Assembly (NCBI RefSeq): GCF_019263745.1
Contig: NZ_CP077107.1
Location: 992,001-1,056,000, forward strand
From: Methanospirillum hungatei
Lineage (GTDB): Archaea; Halobacteriota; Methanomicrobia; Methanomicrobiales; Methanospirillaceae
Direction: 5' to 3'
Length of the DNA stretch: 64,000 nt
The first letter of the stretch is position 1; each line of letters opens with the position of its first letter. The position numbers were made by a program, and so were the translations under genes. Positions 17,774 to 27,101 of the stretch are shown here, one piece after another. Below the pieces are notes generated by a model, which did no database searches, was not told where the DNA came from, and saw only the letters and a list, made by a program, of their open reading frames with translations.

Positions 17774-18166
17774 TTATTTGCTGTTTAACATACCCTTTGC
17801 CCAATTCACAACAGAATCTGCAAGATGATACGCCTCAAGATACTCTTCTCTATTGACGGGTTCATAGGTACCCGGATACCGGGTGGTTACTGCGTAATCT
17901 GTGAGTCGGGCTGAAACAAACAACTCATCAGGGACATCTACACCGGAGGAGACAAGACCATCCAGAAGATAACCAATATTATGAGAACGGGGAGGAGATA
18001 TCCTTTTCAGAATCATAACTCCCTTTATTGCCTTTTCTGCCGCTTGTTGACAATCAAAACAGAGATCTTCATAATAGACAAGATCATCACTATCAATGCC
18101 TTTTGCATGAGCGAGAGAACTTATTGCCCGTTTTATCCATGATTCAGCCAGTAGTACTTCTCTCAT
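17774..18166 (-). CDS. HEPN-domain protein (toxin-like)
   Basis: Small HEPN protein paired with an MNT nucleotidyltransferase. ATG at 18166 (MREVLLAESW) is preferred over a TTG at 18205. The fold's marks are CFDCQQAAEKAIKGVMI in the central helix, PRSHNIGYLLDGL, and ARLTDYAVTTRYPG, a common HEPN end motif. 130 residues. It overlaps the MNT gene by 23 bp and follows it. HEPN/MNT pairs are known as toxin-antitoxin modules in which the MNT enzyme modifies the HEPN RNase; whether this one is active is not known. The usual Rx4-6H motif is not obvious. Confidence 0.8.
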   Translation of the reverse strand: MREVLLAESWIKRAISSLAHAKGIDSDDLVYYEDLCFDCQQAAEKAIKGVMILKRISPPRSHNIGYLLDGLVSSGVDVPDELFVSARLTDYAVTTRYPGTYEPVNREEYLEAYHLADSVVNWAKGMLNSK

Positions 18167-18464
18167 AGATAACTTTCCCGGTCTTCTCAATCTCAGAATA
18201 AACAAGGTATGGGTTCTGTTTCAGTTCTTCAAATCCTTCCGGGGTTTCTACAATTATATCAACCGGAACACCCACATGAGTAAGGGCCTCATATAATTTC
18301 ATTGCACATCTTCTGCGATGAGAAATTCCGGATTTTAGAACACATATATCATAATCACTGTCTTCTCTGGCATCATCTGTAACTCTGGATCCAAAAAGGA
18401 TGATCTTTTCCGGATTTAGAGCACGAACAATAACTGCTATGATTGAATCAACCGGAGAACTCAT
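18144..18464 (-). CDS. MNT-type minimal nucleotidyltransferase (antitoxin-like)
   Basis: 106-residue nucleotidyltransferase of the MNT family. It shows the catalytic pattern GSRVTDDAREDSDYDI: G25-S26, then D37 and D39, with a third acidic position probable in VDIIVET. Known partners are HEPN proteins, and one overlaps its 3' end. In characterised pairs the enzyme AMPylates the HEPN tyrosine and so neutralises it. Confidence 0.85.
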   Translation of the reverse strand: MSSPVDSIIAVIVRALNPEKIILFGSRVTDDAREDSDYDICVLKSGISHRRRCAMKLYEALTHVGVPVDIIVETPEGFEELKQNPYLVYSEIEKTGKVIYERSTTG

Positions 18465-18504
18465 TCATATGTAATATGATTGTAAGGGTAATTTAGTTGT
18501 TGAC

Positions 18505-20244
18505 TTAGATCTCCTGTGCGGCAATGAGCGAAGCGTACATCCCATCCAGGGCCATCAGTTCCCGGTGTGTCCCCTGCTCAATTATCTCTCCCTGATTGAG
18601 TACTAGGATCTTATCTGCATGAACCACCGTGCTGAGCCGATGTGCTATCATAAACACAGTTCTCCCTTTCATCAATTCCTGAATGGTGTCCCGGATCATC
18701 AGTTCTGTCCCGGTATCGAGGTTACTGGTCGCTTCATCCATGATAAGGACCGGAGCATTTTTGAGAATTGCCCGTGCAATTGCTACTCTCTGACGTTCTC
18801 CGCCGGAAAGGCGAATACCCCGCTCGCCTACAAGCGTTTCGTACCCCTCCGGAAGTCCTCGTATGAAATCATGAATCCTGGCAAACTTTGCTGCCTGCTC
18901 TACCTCCTGATCGGTTGCATCAGCTTTTCCCACCCGGATATTTTCCCGGATAGATGTATTGAACAGAAAGATATCCTGGGTAACAATGGAAATGGTTTTC
19001 CGCAGATCTGAAAGACGGAGATCCCGGATATCATGCCCATCAAGCCTGACAATCCCATTTTCTGGATCCCAAAACCGCATGAGAAGATGGGTCAGAGTTG
19101 TCTTTCCCGCTCCTGTCATTCCAACAATTGCAGCCGTCGTACCTGAAGGGATCGAGAATGAAACTCCTTTCAGTACATAGGGGTCCGTTTCCCCATACCT
19201 AAACCAGATATCCGAGACCTCAAGGGTTGGAGCAGTTGAAATCGTAACCGATGGAGTCCCATTCTCACTAACCACGGGAGTATCATCCATAACAGTGAAA
19301 AATCGTTTTGCCCCGGCAATTGTCATGCTGAGTTGTTTTGAAACATCGACAACTTCCCTCATTGCTGTGAATGCACCGGCGGATAAAATTACAGTAATTG
19401 GAAGATAGAAGGAATTAATCTCACCCATTTGAGCTAGGATAGTTGATACCACGAGAACAATTACAATACCACCAGATACAAGAACAGCATACGAAGCAGA
19501 TGCACAGGCATTTACACGGACATACGCCCTTTGCTCCTTTCGATATTCAAGGACCATACAGATAATTGCGTCAAGCCTGTCTTTTCCTCTTCCAAATGCA
19601 AGAATCTCCCAGATACCCTGTACACTATCAATCAGAAAACTTCCCATATTCGCAAGGTACTGCCTGAGATGATCTCCTTTCTTTTCATTCATTCTGATAG
19701 CAAGAGTGGGAATTAAAGCTGTCAGAATAAGGAACACGAGAAGAATTACTGCAAGAAGCGAGTGGATGTATGCAAGACCACAGAGTATAATTAATGGCAC
19801 CAGAATCGCTACTAAAATCTGTGTAAGGGTATGAGCAAAGAAAAGCTCTAAAATTTCGATATTATTTATTGCAACAGAAACAAGATCACCAGTTCTTCGG
19901 GAGATGAAAATCGCTGGAGCGAGGGGGTCAACTTTGCGGTAAAATTGGTTCCTGAGATCTGAGAGAACATGAAATGCAGCAATGTGGTTTAAGTATGGTC
20001 CGAAATACCCACATACACCCCGTGCAAGAGCAAAAATAAGAATTGCTGTTCCTATCAGAAGCAGAGCAGATGGATTGCTTTGTTCTTTTGCGGTATAAAT
20101 TAATAAAACTCCAAGAAGGCCAATTCCGACAGTTACCAATTGTTTTGTCGCATCACAAATCATACCGGCTGCAAGAAGCCATATATGTGATTTTACCAGA
20201 CCAGTAAGGCGCAATAGTTGTTGGAATGGTGCCATATCAGTCAT
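18505..20244 (-). CDS. Exporter-fold ABC transporter, subunit B
   Basis: Half-transporter with six N-terminal spans and a C-terminal ATPase. ATPase motifs: GMTGAGKTT, signature LSGGERQR, Walker B VLIMDEATSNLD and AHRLSTV. 579 residues. It overlaps the upstream partner by 4 bp (ATGA). The pair resembles heterodimeric exporters and also the exporter-fold siderophore importers YbtPQ and IrtAB. Which direction it works in cannot be read from sequence. The FecBCD genes on both sides favour a role in chelate traffic. Close paralogues lie at 29009-32571. Confidence 0.9.
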   Translation of the reverse strand: MTDMAPFQQLLRLTGLVKSHIWLLAAGMICDATKQLVTVGIGLLGVLLIYTAKEQSNPSALLLIGTAILIFALARGVCGYFGPYLNHIAAFHVLSDLRNQFYRKVDPLAPAIFISRRTGDLVSVAINNIEILELFFAHTLTQILVAILVPLIILCGLAYIHSLLAVILLVFLILTALIPTLAIRMNEKKGDHLRQYLANMGSFLIDSVQGIWEILAFGRGKDRLDAIICMVLEYRKEQRAYVRVNACASASYAVLVSGGIVIVLVVSTILAQMGEINSFYLPITVILSAGAFTAMREVVDVSKQLSMTIAGAKRFFTVMDDTPVVSENGTPSVTISTAPTLEVSDIWFRYGETDPYVLKGVSFSIPSGTTAAIVGMTGAGKTTLTHLLMRFWDPENGIVRLDGHDIRDLRLSDLRKTISIVTQDIFLFNTSIRENIRVGKADATDQEVEQAAKFARIHDFIRGLPEGYETLVGERGIRLSGGERQRVAIARAILKNAPVLIMDEATSNLDTGTELMIRDTIQELMKGRTVFMIAHRLSTVVHADKILVLNQGEIIEQGTHRELMALDGMYASLIAAQEI

Positions 20245-22070
20245 ACTGCATCTCCTGAAATGTGACTACACTCAGTGGGAGTCGTCCCGAGCATTCGTAC
20301 CTGTGCCTGTACCAGTCTGGCATAATGACCCCCTGTTTTTAGGAGCTCTTCATGAGTTCCTGTCTCAACAATTCGTCCTTCATCCATCACCATGATCCGG
20401 TGTGCCCTTCTTATGGTCGACAAACGATGAGCAATAACAAGAACGGTCCTGTCTTTACAGAGTTCATTCAGGGCAGCCTGGATAAGTTTCTCACTCCCTG
20501 CATCAATACTTGAAGTGGGTTCATCAAGGAGAAGAACCGAGGAATTCTTCAGAATTGCCCTGGCTATTGCAATCCGTTGCTTTTCACCGCCTGAAAGCCG
20601 GGTTCCCCGCTCACCGGTAATCGTATCATATCCTTCCGGCAGTCCGGTTATCCATTCATGAATATTGGCTGCAGTTGCAGCGGCAATAATTTCTGTTTCT
20701 TTGGAAGCAGGATTTCCAATAAGGAGATTATTCCGGATAGTATCGTAAAAGAGGTATGTCTCCTGTGAAACCAGGGAAAACTGCTCCCTGAGTTGATCAA
20801 GCGGAAAAGAATGAATCGGAGTCTCTTCAAGGTAGATAGTCCCTTTCTGTGGATCATGAAACCGGTAGAGAAGATCAATAACCGTACTTTTCCCGACACC
20901 TGATGCTCCGACAAGAGCCACGGTTTCACCGGATTTCACTTCAAAAGTCAGATTTTTTAAAACCTCTCGTCCGGTTTCATATGAGAACGAAACGTCATTA
21001 AATCTGACGCCAGGAGGTGGGGTCCGATGAACAGAAACCGGGATATCCGGAGCCGATACCATTGGTTTTTCCTGCATGATTTTCTCCAGGGTATCTAAAG
21101 CCCGTTTTCCATACAGGCTGTTATGGAAATGTTGGCTGAGTGCAATCACATGCTCATAAAAGATAGGACCGACAAGGAGAACGGTCATTACTCCTTCAAT
21201 GCCAAATTTTCCATATGAATACTGAATACAGGCATACAAAAGAGCAAGCCCATACCCAAGGTACGGAACAACATCACAAACATAATGTACCCCGAAAAAA
21301 ATTTTCAAGGCTTTGATATAGGTTTCTTTGAGTTTTTCTGCTTTTTTATGTAATAATCCTGCACGGTGAGCACTCATACCAAACATTTTCAGGGTAGTAA
21401 GACCCTGTAGACTTTCTGTATAATATGAACTTAAATCATGATAATCTCGCCAGATATCAAGTTTCTCGTTCCATGAGAGTTTGTATGAAAGGGCTACAGA
21501 AAATGGGACCAGCGGAACAAATACAAGCAGAATAAGAGCTACCGGGAGATCCAGCAGGATGGTAAAAGCCACGAAAAGAACCGAAGGCACAACAAAACAA
21601 AGAACCAGGCAAGGGATGAAAAATCCGACATACTGCTCAAGTGTGTCGACGCCATCTGCAATGGTTGCAGCGACAGAACCTGAACTTTTATGCTCAGTGT
21701 ATGCTGGTCCGAGCCTGAGAAGATGTTCATAGACTCTTTTTCGAACCGAGAGTTTCATCAAATCTGATGTACGTTGGGCAGAAATATCCCGAAGGGCTTC
21801 TGCTCCGCCACGTATCATGAAAAGGAGGACCATTCCACCAATAACAGGGGCAAGACTGGAAAATGTATTTCCATTAATTACTCCTGCAATGAGCAGACTT
21901 ACCAGAAAAAGCATGCCAATATTTGTTCCAGAACTGATGAGTCCGGCACAGGTAGTTACTGCCATACTTCTGCTCATCCCTTCAGCAAGATTGAAAATCC
22001 TCTGGTCAAAAAGGGCAGTGGTAAGCCATGAGATTAATGAAATATTATCTTCTTTTAGTAATTCAACCAT
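20241..22070 (-). CDS. Exporter-fold ABC transporter, subunit A
   Basis: Partner half-transporter, 609 residues, translated first. It has six spans in the first 310 residues, Walker A GASGVGKST (388-396), signature LSGGEKQR, Walker B LLLDEPTSSID and AHRLSTI. Landmarks shared with the paralogue at 29009 include VYEHLLRLGPAYTE, GSVAATIADG and YYTESLQGLTTLK. It diverges from a methyltransferase gene with a 136-bp promoter region. The role is as for its partner: efflux or exporter-fold import of a small molecule. Confidence 0.9.
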   Translation of the reverse strand: MVELLKEDNISLISWLTTALFDQRIFNLAEGMSRSMAVTTCAGLISSGTNIGMLFLVSLLIAGVINGNTFSSLAPVIGGMVLLFMIRGGAEALRDISAQRTSDLMKLSVRKRVYEHLLRLGPAYTEHKSSGSVAATIADGVDTLEQYVGFFIPCLVLCFVVPSVLFVAFTILLDLPVALILLVFVPLVPFSVALSYKLSWNEKLDIWRDYHDLSSYYTESLQGLTTLKMFGMSAHRAGLLHKKAEKLKETYIKALKIFFGVHYVCDVVPYLGYGLALLYACIQYSYGKFGIEGVMTVLLVGPIFYEHVIALSQHFHNSLYGKRALDTLEKIMQEKPMVSAPDIPVSVHRTPPPGVRFNDVSFSYETGREVLKNLTFEVKSGETVALVGASGVGKSTVIDLLYRFHDPQKGTIYLEETPIHSFPLDQLREQFSLVSQETYLFYDTIRNNLLIGNPASKETEIIAAATAANIHEWITGLPEGYDTITGERGTRLSGGEKQRIAIARAILKNSSVLLLDEPTSSIDAGSEKLIQAALNELCKDRTVLVIAHRLSTIRRAHRIMVMDEGRIVETGTHEELLKTGGHYARLVQAQVRMLGTTPTECSHISGDAV

Positions 22071-22138
22071 GAATGAAATCCTGTATGTGGTAATTTTGAT
22101 GATAACCAGTTTTTGAATGTAAAAATTTCACAATGATA

Positions 22139-22153
22139 ATGAAATTTATAAAA
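22139..22153 (+). promoter_or_regulatory. TATA-box candidate for methyltransferase at 22207
   Basis: ATGAAATTTATAAAA includes an archaeal-like TATA box 54-68 bp ahead of the ATG. The first 12 bases are identical to 7477-7488, and the flanking ACAAT is also shared, so a common operator is possible. Confidence 0.35.
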
Positions 22154-22206
22154 TTGTTAGATGAGTATAGTATTTAATCATATGATTTTCATACTTGTAA
22201 TACTAA

Positions 22207-22974
22207 ATGAGATCTATCATGAAAGACTGCATCATACAGTATTGGAATTCCGGTGCAAACGGATATAACAAAGGTGTACAGCGGTTATTGCACTCACATA
22301 AGGAAAATTCCGGGTGGAAATCAGTATTTTCAGAGTACCTCAATGAAAAACCTCTGAAAGTATTGGATGTCGGGACCGGTCCAGGTTCTATGTCTATACT
22401 CCTCGCTGAAATGGGTCATTTTGTTTCCGCTGTTGATTTGTCAGAACAGATGCTTCATTGTGCCAGAGAAAATGCAAAAGAATGTAATGTGACGGTGGAT
22501 TTTAAAGTAGGAGATGCTGAAAATCTCCCTTTTGAGGATAATTCGTTCGACGCCGTGGTAAACCGCTGGGTACTCTGGACTGTTCCAAATCCAAAAGCAG
22601 CACTCTCTGAATGGACCCGGGTCTTAAAACCAGGAGGACGCCTTTTAATTTTTGACGGAAACTGGTATAGTGGTGAAAAGACTTGTGTCCAGAAGGCATG
22701 GAAACATGGCTCACGATTTTACACGCTTCTTTCCGAACGAAGGAATATGTGGAAACGGGATATGGATAATACCTTCGTTGATGGATTATGGTCAACTCAT
22801 GCAAAACGTCCGGAAGATGACTGTACTCTTTTTCGGAACGCAGGACTTATTAATGTAGAATCATCGCTTGACTTGAATAAAAAAGTCTATACACTGAGTG
22901 ATTATCTCAGGCAGGGTCACTGGGGAGATACGTTCATTGTTACCGGAGTAAAACCAGACGGAACTGAAAAATAA
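22207..22974 (+). CDS. Class I SAM-dependent methyltransferase (type A)
   Basis: Sixth methyltransferase of the island. Motif I is LDVGTGPG (53-60), then SAVDLSEQM, GDAENLPFEDNSFDA and RWVLWTVPNPKAALSEW with a KPGGR turn. The N-terminal QYWNSGANGYN matches the type A pattern. A second ATG four codons in (22219) is possible. It is transcribed away from the exporter-fold ABC pair and is not followed by a co-directional gene. Confidence 0.88.
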   Translation: MRSIMKDCIIQYWNSGANGYNKGVQRLLHSHKENSGWKSVFSEYLNEKPLKVLDVGTGPGSMSILLAEMGHFVSAVDLSEQMLHCARENAKECNVTVDFKVGDAENLPFEDNSFDAVVNRWVLWTVPNPKAALSEWTRVLKPGGRLLIFDGNWYSGEKTCVQKAWKHGSRFYTLLSERRNMWKRDMDNTFVDGLWSTHAKRPEDDCTLFRNAGLINVESSLDLNKKVYTLSDYLRQGHWGDTFIVTGVKPDGTEK

Positions 22975-23031
22975 TAATAATTCGTTTGGATATTACAGAG
23001 TATTTTCCAGGTTTTTTGTGCATTAATAACA

Positions 23032-23154
23032 ATGCCATCAGTACCAGATACTGAAGATTTCCTGCTATCAAGCTGGTGTTATTTCATTATAGAGACAATC
23101 AGAAAGAATAAAAAATATATCGGATTGAAATGGAAAAAAACGGAATCAATTTAA
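23032..23154 (+). CDS. Possible 40-residue small protein
   Basis: A short frame in the 200-bp gap after the methyltransferase: starts MPSVPDTEDFLLSSW and ends in a lysine-rich tail (KKTESI). It is coding-like in composition but has no clear ribosome binding site and no recognised family. It may be chance. Confidence 0.18.
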   Translation: MPSVPDTEDFLLSSWCYFIIETIRKNKKYIGLKWKKTESI

Positions 23155-23177
23155 ATAAAATAGAATGGATAAAATAA

Positions 23178-24308
23178 TTATTCGCTTACTACTACATCCC
23201 AGGACTTTTCGTCCAGAATGGTAGTATAATTATCTTTATCCCTCAATTGGACCGTAACGGTGTATCTATCCGGATTATAATAATTATATGTAAAGGTCGG
23301 CTCTCCGGTCCATGCTACCGGTTGTCCATCAAAGAAGGCTTCTCCCATGTCCCAGGAATAAGAGGGATTTGCCGGAGGATTATTTGTGTTTACCGTAAAG
23401 GTAACATCCTGTCCGGTAACTGGTGATGATGGAAGATAAGAGAGCCCGGTCAGAATCCCACCTCCGCTTGAAGGTGCAGATATCGTAAACGGTTGGGAAT
23501 ACAAAAACTTTCCATTTATGTATATATTGGATGTCCAGGTACCTGGATTCTGGGCTGGATCCCATCCGGCGATGTTAATATATGAATAGAGTGTGTATGT
23601 CTCCCAAAATTCCAAATTCTGTTCTGACGGATCTGAAATGACATAATTTGATGTGTAATACTCTTTTCCACTAGGATCTTTCCAGATAATCTGTACCTGC
23701 TCACCACCATAAACCGGTCCTAATTCGGTCCAGGTATATACGTTGTTATCAGTTATTGAAAAGGCTGACTTCCTATCTGAATTGAGATAATTATCATCAA
23801 CTAAAGATGTAGTGGTATAATCAAGAATTGGTACTGGAAATGCTGCCGGGGGAGTATATACCTGTCCGGTCGGTCCAAAATCGTATGTCCAGCCTGAAGG
23901 AAGTGGTGCTGCTCCGGTTCGAAGGAGTTGTACCGTACTTCCATCATAGGAGATAGTAAATGTTCCCTGTTGGGGATACCCGTCTGCAATGGTAAGCTGT
24001 GTACCACATACAGAATCACCTCCGGTCCAGGTTCCGGAAATTGTTCCTGACCCTTCCCATGACCCCCCGGCAAGTACTCCGTTAAGAGTAAGGGTAGTAC
24101 TGGTAAGCCGGATGTTACTCTCACAAACACCGGGTTTTGATAACGTTCCGGTCACAGCGGTTCCGGTTATCGCAAGATTCAGAGTAGCCGGCTGTTCATC
24201 ATACGTGGCAACTCCTGAGTAGGCAAAATTAGCATCTGCTGCATAAACGACATTTGCTGAGATAATTACCATTATGCTGCAAATCAGGATGAATAACCAT
24301 CTGTTCAC
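23178..24308 (-). CDS. Secreted protein with PKD-like domain
   Basis: Predicted surface or secreted protein of unknown role. I chose GTG 24308 (MNRWLFILICS) because a GGTGA ribosome binding site lies five bases ahead; GTG 24317 is the alternative. A signal peptide ends near VYAADA. The middle has a threonine- and glycine-rich beta region (GSWEGSGTISGTWTGG). The C-terminal ~85 residues look like a PKD/Ig-like domain: LPSSPVTGQDVTFTVN, SYSWDMG, then YNPDRYTVTVQLRD. No C-terminal anchor or sorting signal is visible. It stands between the two transporter blocks and may be unrelated to them. Confidence 0.75.
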   Translation of the reverse strand: MNRWLFILICSIMVIISANVVYAADANFAYSGVATYDEQPATLNLAITGTAVTGTLSKPGVCESNIRLTSTTLTLNGVLAGGSWEGSGTISGTWTGGDSVCGTQLTIADGYPQQGTFTISYDGSTVQLLRTGAAPLPSGWTYDFGPTGQVYTPPAAFPVPILDYTTTSLVDDNYLNSDRKSAFSITDNNVYTWTELGPVYGGEQVQIIWKDPSGKEYYTSNYVISDPSEQNLEFWETYTLYSYINIAGWDPAQNPGTWTSNIYINGKFLYSQPFTISAPSSGGGILTGLSYLPSSPVTGQDVTFTVNTNNPPANPSYSWDMGEAFFDGQPVAWTGEPTFTYNYYNPDRYTVTVQLRDKDNYTTILDEKSWDVVVSE

Positions 24309-24434
24309 TGCTCTCACCTCATATTGATACCTGAAAATGAAGTTATTAATATATAAAGCTAGTGCTCAAAAAAATTCTACCAATGAAAAGAGAAACAGTT
24401 ATTTTTAGGTTCAAAAAATAGGATTTTTAGTATA

Positions 24435-25628
24435 TTATGATTCATTCTTCCGGATTCTTTCATTTCCCGGATACTTAATGAAAACTGCAAGAATCGGACA
24501 TATTATCGTTGGAATAACCATCAGAAACATAGCATCCGGGAGCGAACCCATAGCATCAGCAGCCCATCCGATTATTGCAGCACCTATTCCTCCGACTCCG
24601 ACACAAAGCCCAAGTGTAAGTCCGGATGCAAAACCAACACTTCCGGGGAGAAGTTCCTGCATCATGGTAACTGATGTGACATAACAGAAACATGCAAAAA
24701 ATGAGTACATGAAAATCCCGACATACATAAGCCATCCCTGTGTCAGAAATATGAGACAGAAAAATGGAACCGCAGATGCAAATCCAAATACCAGCATGTT
24801 TTTCCTGCCAAACCGATCAGAAAGATACCCTCCTGTAATCTGACCACTCACGCCGATAAAGAGCATAATCGTCACAATAAGCGATGTGGTGATAGTATCC
24901 ATTCCCTGCTGGCCAAGAATCAGGAGAGCAGGCAGATACGTTATGATTCCTACATAAGTCCAGGCTCGAAGAGAACAGAGTGAGACCACAAGTCCTGCCG
25001 GTACCCACCAGTATTTTTCCCGATCTACCTGTTGAACTGGTTTTTTTCTCTCATACAAAGCAGCATGAGAAGAACGAAATCTTTTATCAACTAAGTAAAT
25101 CCAGAATGCCCCGATAATCCCGGGAATTGCGAGCCAGGCAATACTTGATAATCCATAGAATGTTATCATGATGCCTGCAATAAGTGGTCCTATTGAGTAA
25201 CTGACACTTCCGCTCGTGGTAAAAATCGAATTAAAAACTCCACGTTTTTCCGGAGGGCTCAGCCTGAATACTGTTTCCATTGCCGCGGGATGAAATAATG
25301 CACTACCAAGTGCTGCACAGGAAACCAGGACAAGCATGAGAAGATAATTGTGAGTCAGAACGGCAAGAGAAATACCTACACTGGAGAATAATACACAAAT
25401 CCAGATACGTGCTTTTTTTCCAGTCCTGTCACTATATAAACCGGCAAAAGGTTGAACAACAGAAGATGTTACATTAAATGCAGTTACTATTAGGCCTGCA
25501 AGAAAAAAAGAGAGGTTCATGTTAATGATAAGTGTCGGCAGAATAATGGGGAGTATGGGAGAGTAGAGATCAACTAAAAAATGACCACCAATTGAAGAAT
25601 AAATTTTATCTTTAATTTCTTTGTCCAT
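24435..25628 (-). CDS. MFS transporter, fosmidomycin-resistance (Fsr)-like
   Basis: Twelve-span major facilitator. ATG at 25628 (MDKEIKDKIYSS) is preferred over a TTG nine bases earlier. The opening GGHFLVDLYSPILPIILP and the first-loop motif GLYSDRTGKKARIW resemble the Fsr family of drug efflux carriers; a second loop motif DRFGRKN is present after span 8. It follows the dockerin-tagged binding protein at 25666 on the same strand, 37 bp downstream, so the two are probably co-transcribed. Export of a small molecule is likely; a chelator is an attractive guess from context only. Confidence 0.85.
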   Translation of the reverse strand: MDKEIKDKIYSSIGGHFLVDLYSPILPIILPTLIINMNLSFFLAGLIVTAFNVTSSVVQPFAGLYSDRTGKKARIWICVLFSSVGISLAVLTHNYLLMLVLVSCAALGSALFHPAAMETVFRLSPPEKRGVFNSIFTTSGSVSYSIGPLIAGIMITFYGLSSIAWLAIPGIIGAFWIYLVDKRFRSSHAALYERKKPVQQVDREKYWWVPAGLVVSLCSLRAWTYVGIITYLPALLILGQQGMDTITTSLIVTIMLFIGVSGQITGGYLSDRFGRKNMLVFGFASAVPFFCLIFLTQGWLMYVGIFMYSFFACFCYVTSVTMMQELLPGSVGFASGLTLGLCVGVGGIGAAIIGWAADAMGSLPDAMFLMVIPTIICPILAVFIKYPGNERIRKNES

Positions 25629-25665
25629 GAGTTTCAACTATAAAAAAAGAGTGGAAATTTGTTCA

Positions 25666-26955
25666 TCAATTAGATAAATCAGGATAGATAAAAATCCCAT
25701 CCTTCTTTACGTCAAGACCTGGAACTTTCAGGAATTTGTCAACATATTCCTGATGGATCGTATATGGATCAACATCGCTGAGTTGGTCAGGATACAGAGC
25801 TTTAGCCATATACAAAGCCCCTAGACAATTGCTGTGAGAAACAATATTTACATCAAGCAGATAGACCTTGTCGTTCTTTACCGCATCTATCTTATCAAAG
25901 CCTGGTCTCGATTTCACCCGGTCAAGAACCATCTGTGCTGCTGCCTTATCTGTGAAACCATATCCAAGAGCTTCATCAAAATCTTCCATCACAATTGCTT
26001 CCGGGTTCTTTGCAATCACAACTTCCGGATCAATTTCAAAGTAAGACGCGGTATCCATTACTTTACCTGCCGTATCCTTGGTATCTGTGGTCATGGTATT
26101 AGCACCAAGGAACTGAAGAGTCTTGATGGTCGGACAATCATTTCCACCACTTCCAAGAGCGGTCCCCTTCCGTGGATATAGATAGATGACCTTTGTTTTC
26201 TCTTCTTCCGATAATCCGGATAGTTTATCATGGATACTACCAAGTGTCCCACCCATCCAGTCAACATATTCATTCGCACTTTGCGGAGATCCTGCGAGGT
26301 ATCCAAGAAGCTTTGAATACCCAAGGCTGTTCTGGATATCTCCATGATAAATCATACTCAAAGGAGTAAGACCCGCGGTTCTCAGTTTACTCATGAGCGC
26401 TTCATCAAAGTATTGATTGTGGGCCACAAGATCCGGTTTTAATCCAATAATTTGTTCAATATCTGGTTCATCTGCAGAACCGACATTGGTCATTTTGCTA
26501 ATCTCCGGCAGAATTACCCCACGGGTTACTGTATTCTCATCGATACCAACAATCTTCTTGCCTATCCCAATTGTCTGGGCGTTTTCGGCAATCATCCGAT
26601 CAAGGGAAACAATACGGTTAACCGGAGTTTTTACTTTCACTGGTTGTTCATATGAATCCTGAACCCATATCTCTGTGGCGCTGCCATCCATGATCTTTTT
26701 GACCTGATCTGCATCAGCACTATCAACTTTTCCATCCTGATTCGCATCTACAAGATGGGTTGTATCTGTTTTCCCTGCCGCAATCTCATTTATAAGGTCA
26801 ATATCCTGCTGATCTAAATTCATGTCACTATTCGCATTACCAAATATGAAGAGGGTATATTCCATTCCTGACGCTGATACAAAACCACAAAAACAACTAA
26901 GAGTGAGTAGCGTTATGATAATGCCGCTCAAAAAAATATCTTTTTTCATACACAT
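25666..26955 (-). CDS. FecB/BtuF-type binding protein with N-terminal dockerin-like repeats
   Basis: Third dockerin-tagged binding protein, 429 residues. The signal peptide ends near SASGME. Dockerin-like loops lie at 39-60 (GNANSDMNLDQQDI) and 70-91 (DANQDGKVDSADA). The binding domain starts about residue 110 (VNRIVSLDRMIAENAQTIG), and the protein ends DGIFIYP, the same closing pattern as the other two tagged proteins. It diverges from the FecCD-FepC operon starting at 27102 and precedes the MFS gene. It is less similar to the 6106 and 8764 copies than those are to each other. An in-frame ATG at 26949 is equally plausible as start. Confidence 0.88.
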   Translation of the reverse strand: MCMKKDIFLSGIIITLLTLSCFCGFVSASGMEYTLFIFGNANSDMNLDQQDIDLINEIAAGKTDTTHLVDANQDGKVDSADADQVKKIMDGSATEIWVQDSYEQPVKVKTPVNRIVSLDRMIAENAQTIGIGKKIVGIDENTVTRGVILPEISKMTNVGSADEPDIEQIIGLKPDLVAHNQYFDEALMSKLRTAGLTPLSMIYHGDIQNSLGYSKLLGYLAGSPQSANEYVDWMGGTLGSIHDKLSGLSEEEKTKVIYLYPRKGTALGSGGNDCPTIKTLQFLGANTMTTDTKDTAGKVMDTASYFEIDPEVVIAKNPEAIVMEDFDEALGYGFTDKAAAQMVLDRVKSRPGFDKIDAVKNDKVYLLDVNIVSHSNCLGALYMAKALYPDQLSDVDPYTIHQEYVDKFLKVPGLDVKKDGIFIYPDLSN

Positions 26956-27101
26956 TTCTATCTAGACAGTATAAGTTAGAATGAGATTTAAAAGATACAT
27001 ACTGAGTGTCAATAATTTCAAAATAGTAATAACATATCCCACCCATTCTTAGTTATCAAGATCACCAGGAATAGAAGAACATCCTGAGGCATCGAGTAGT
27101 C

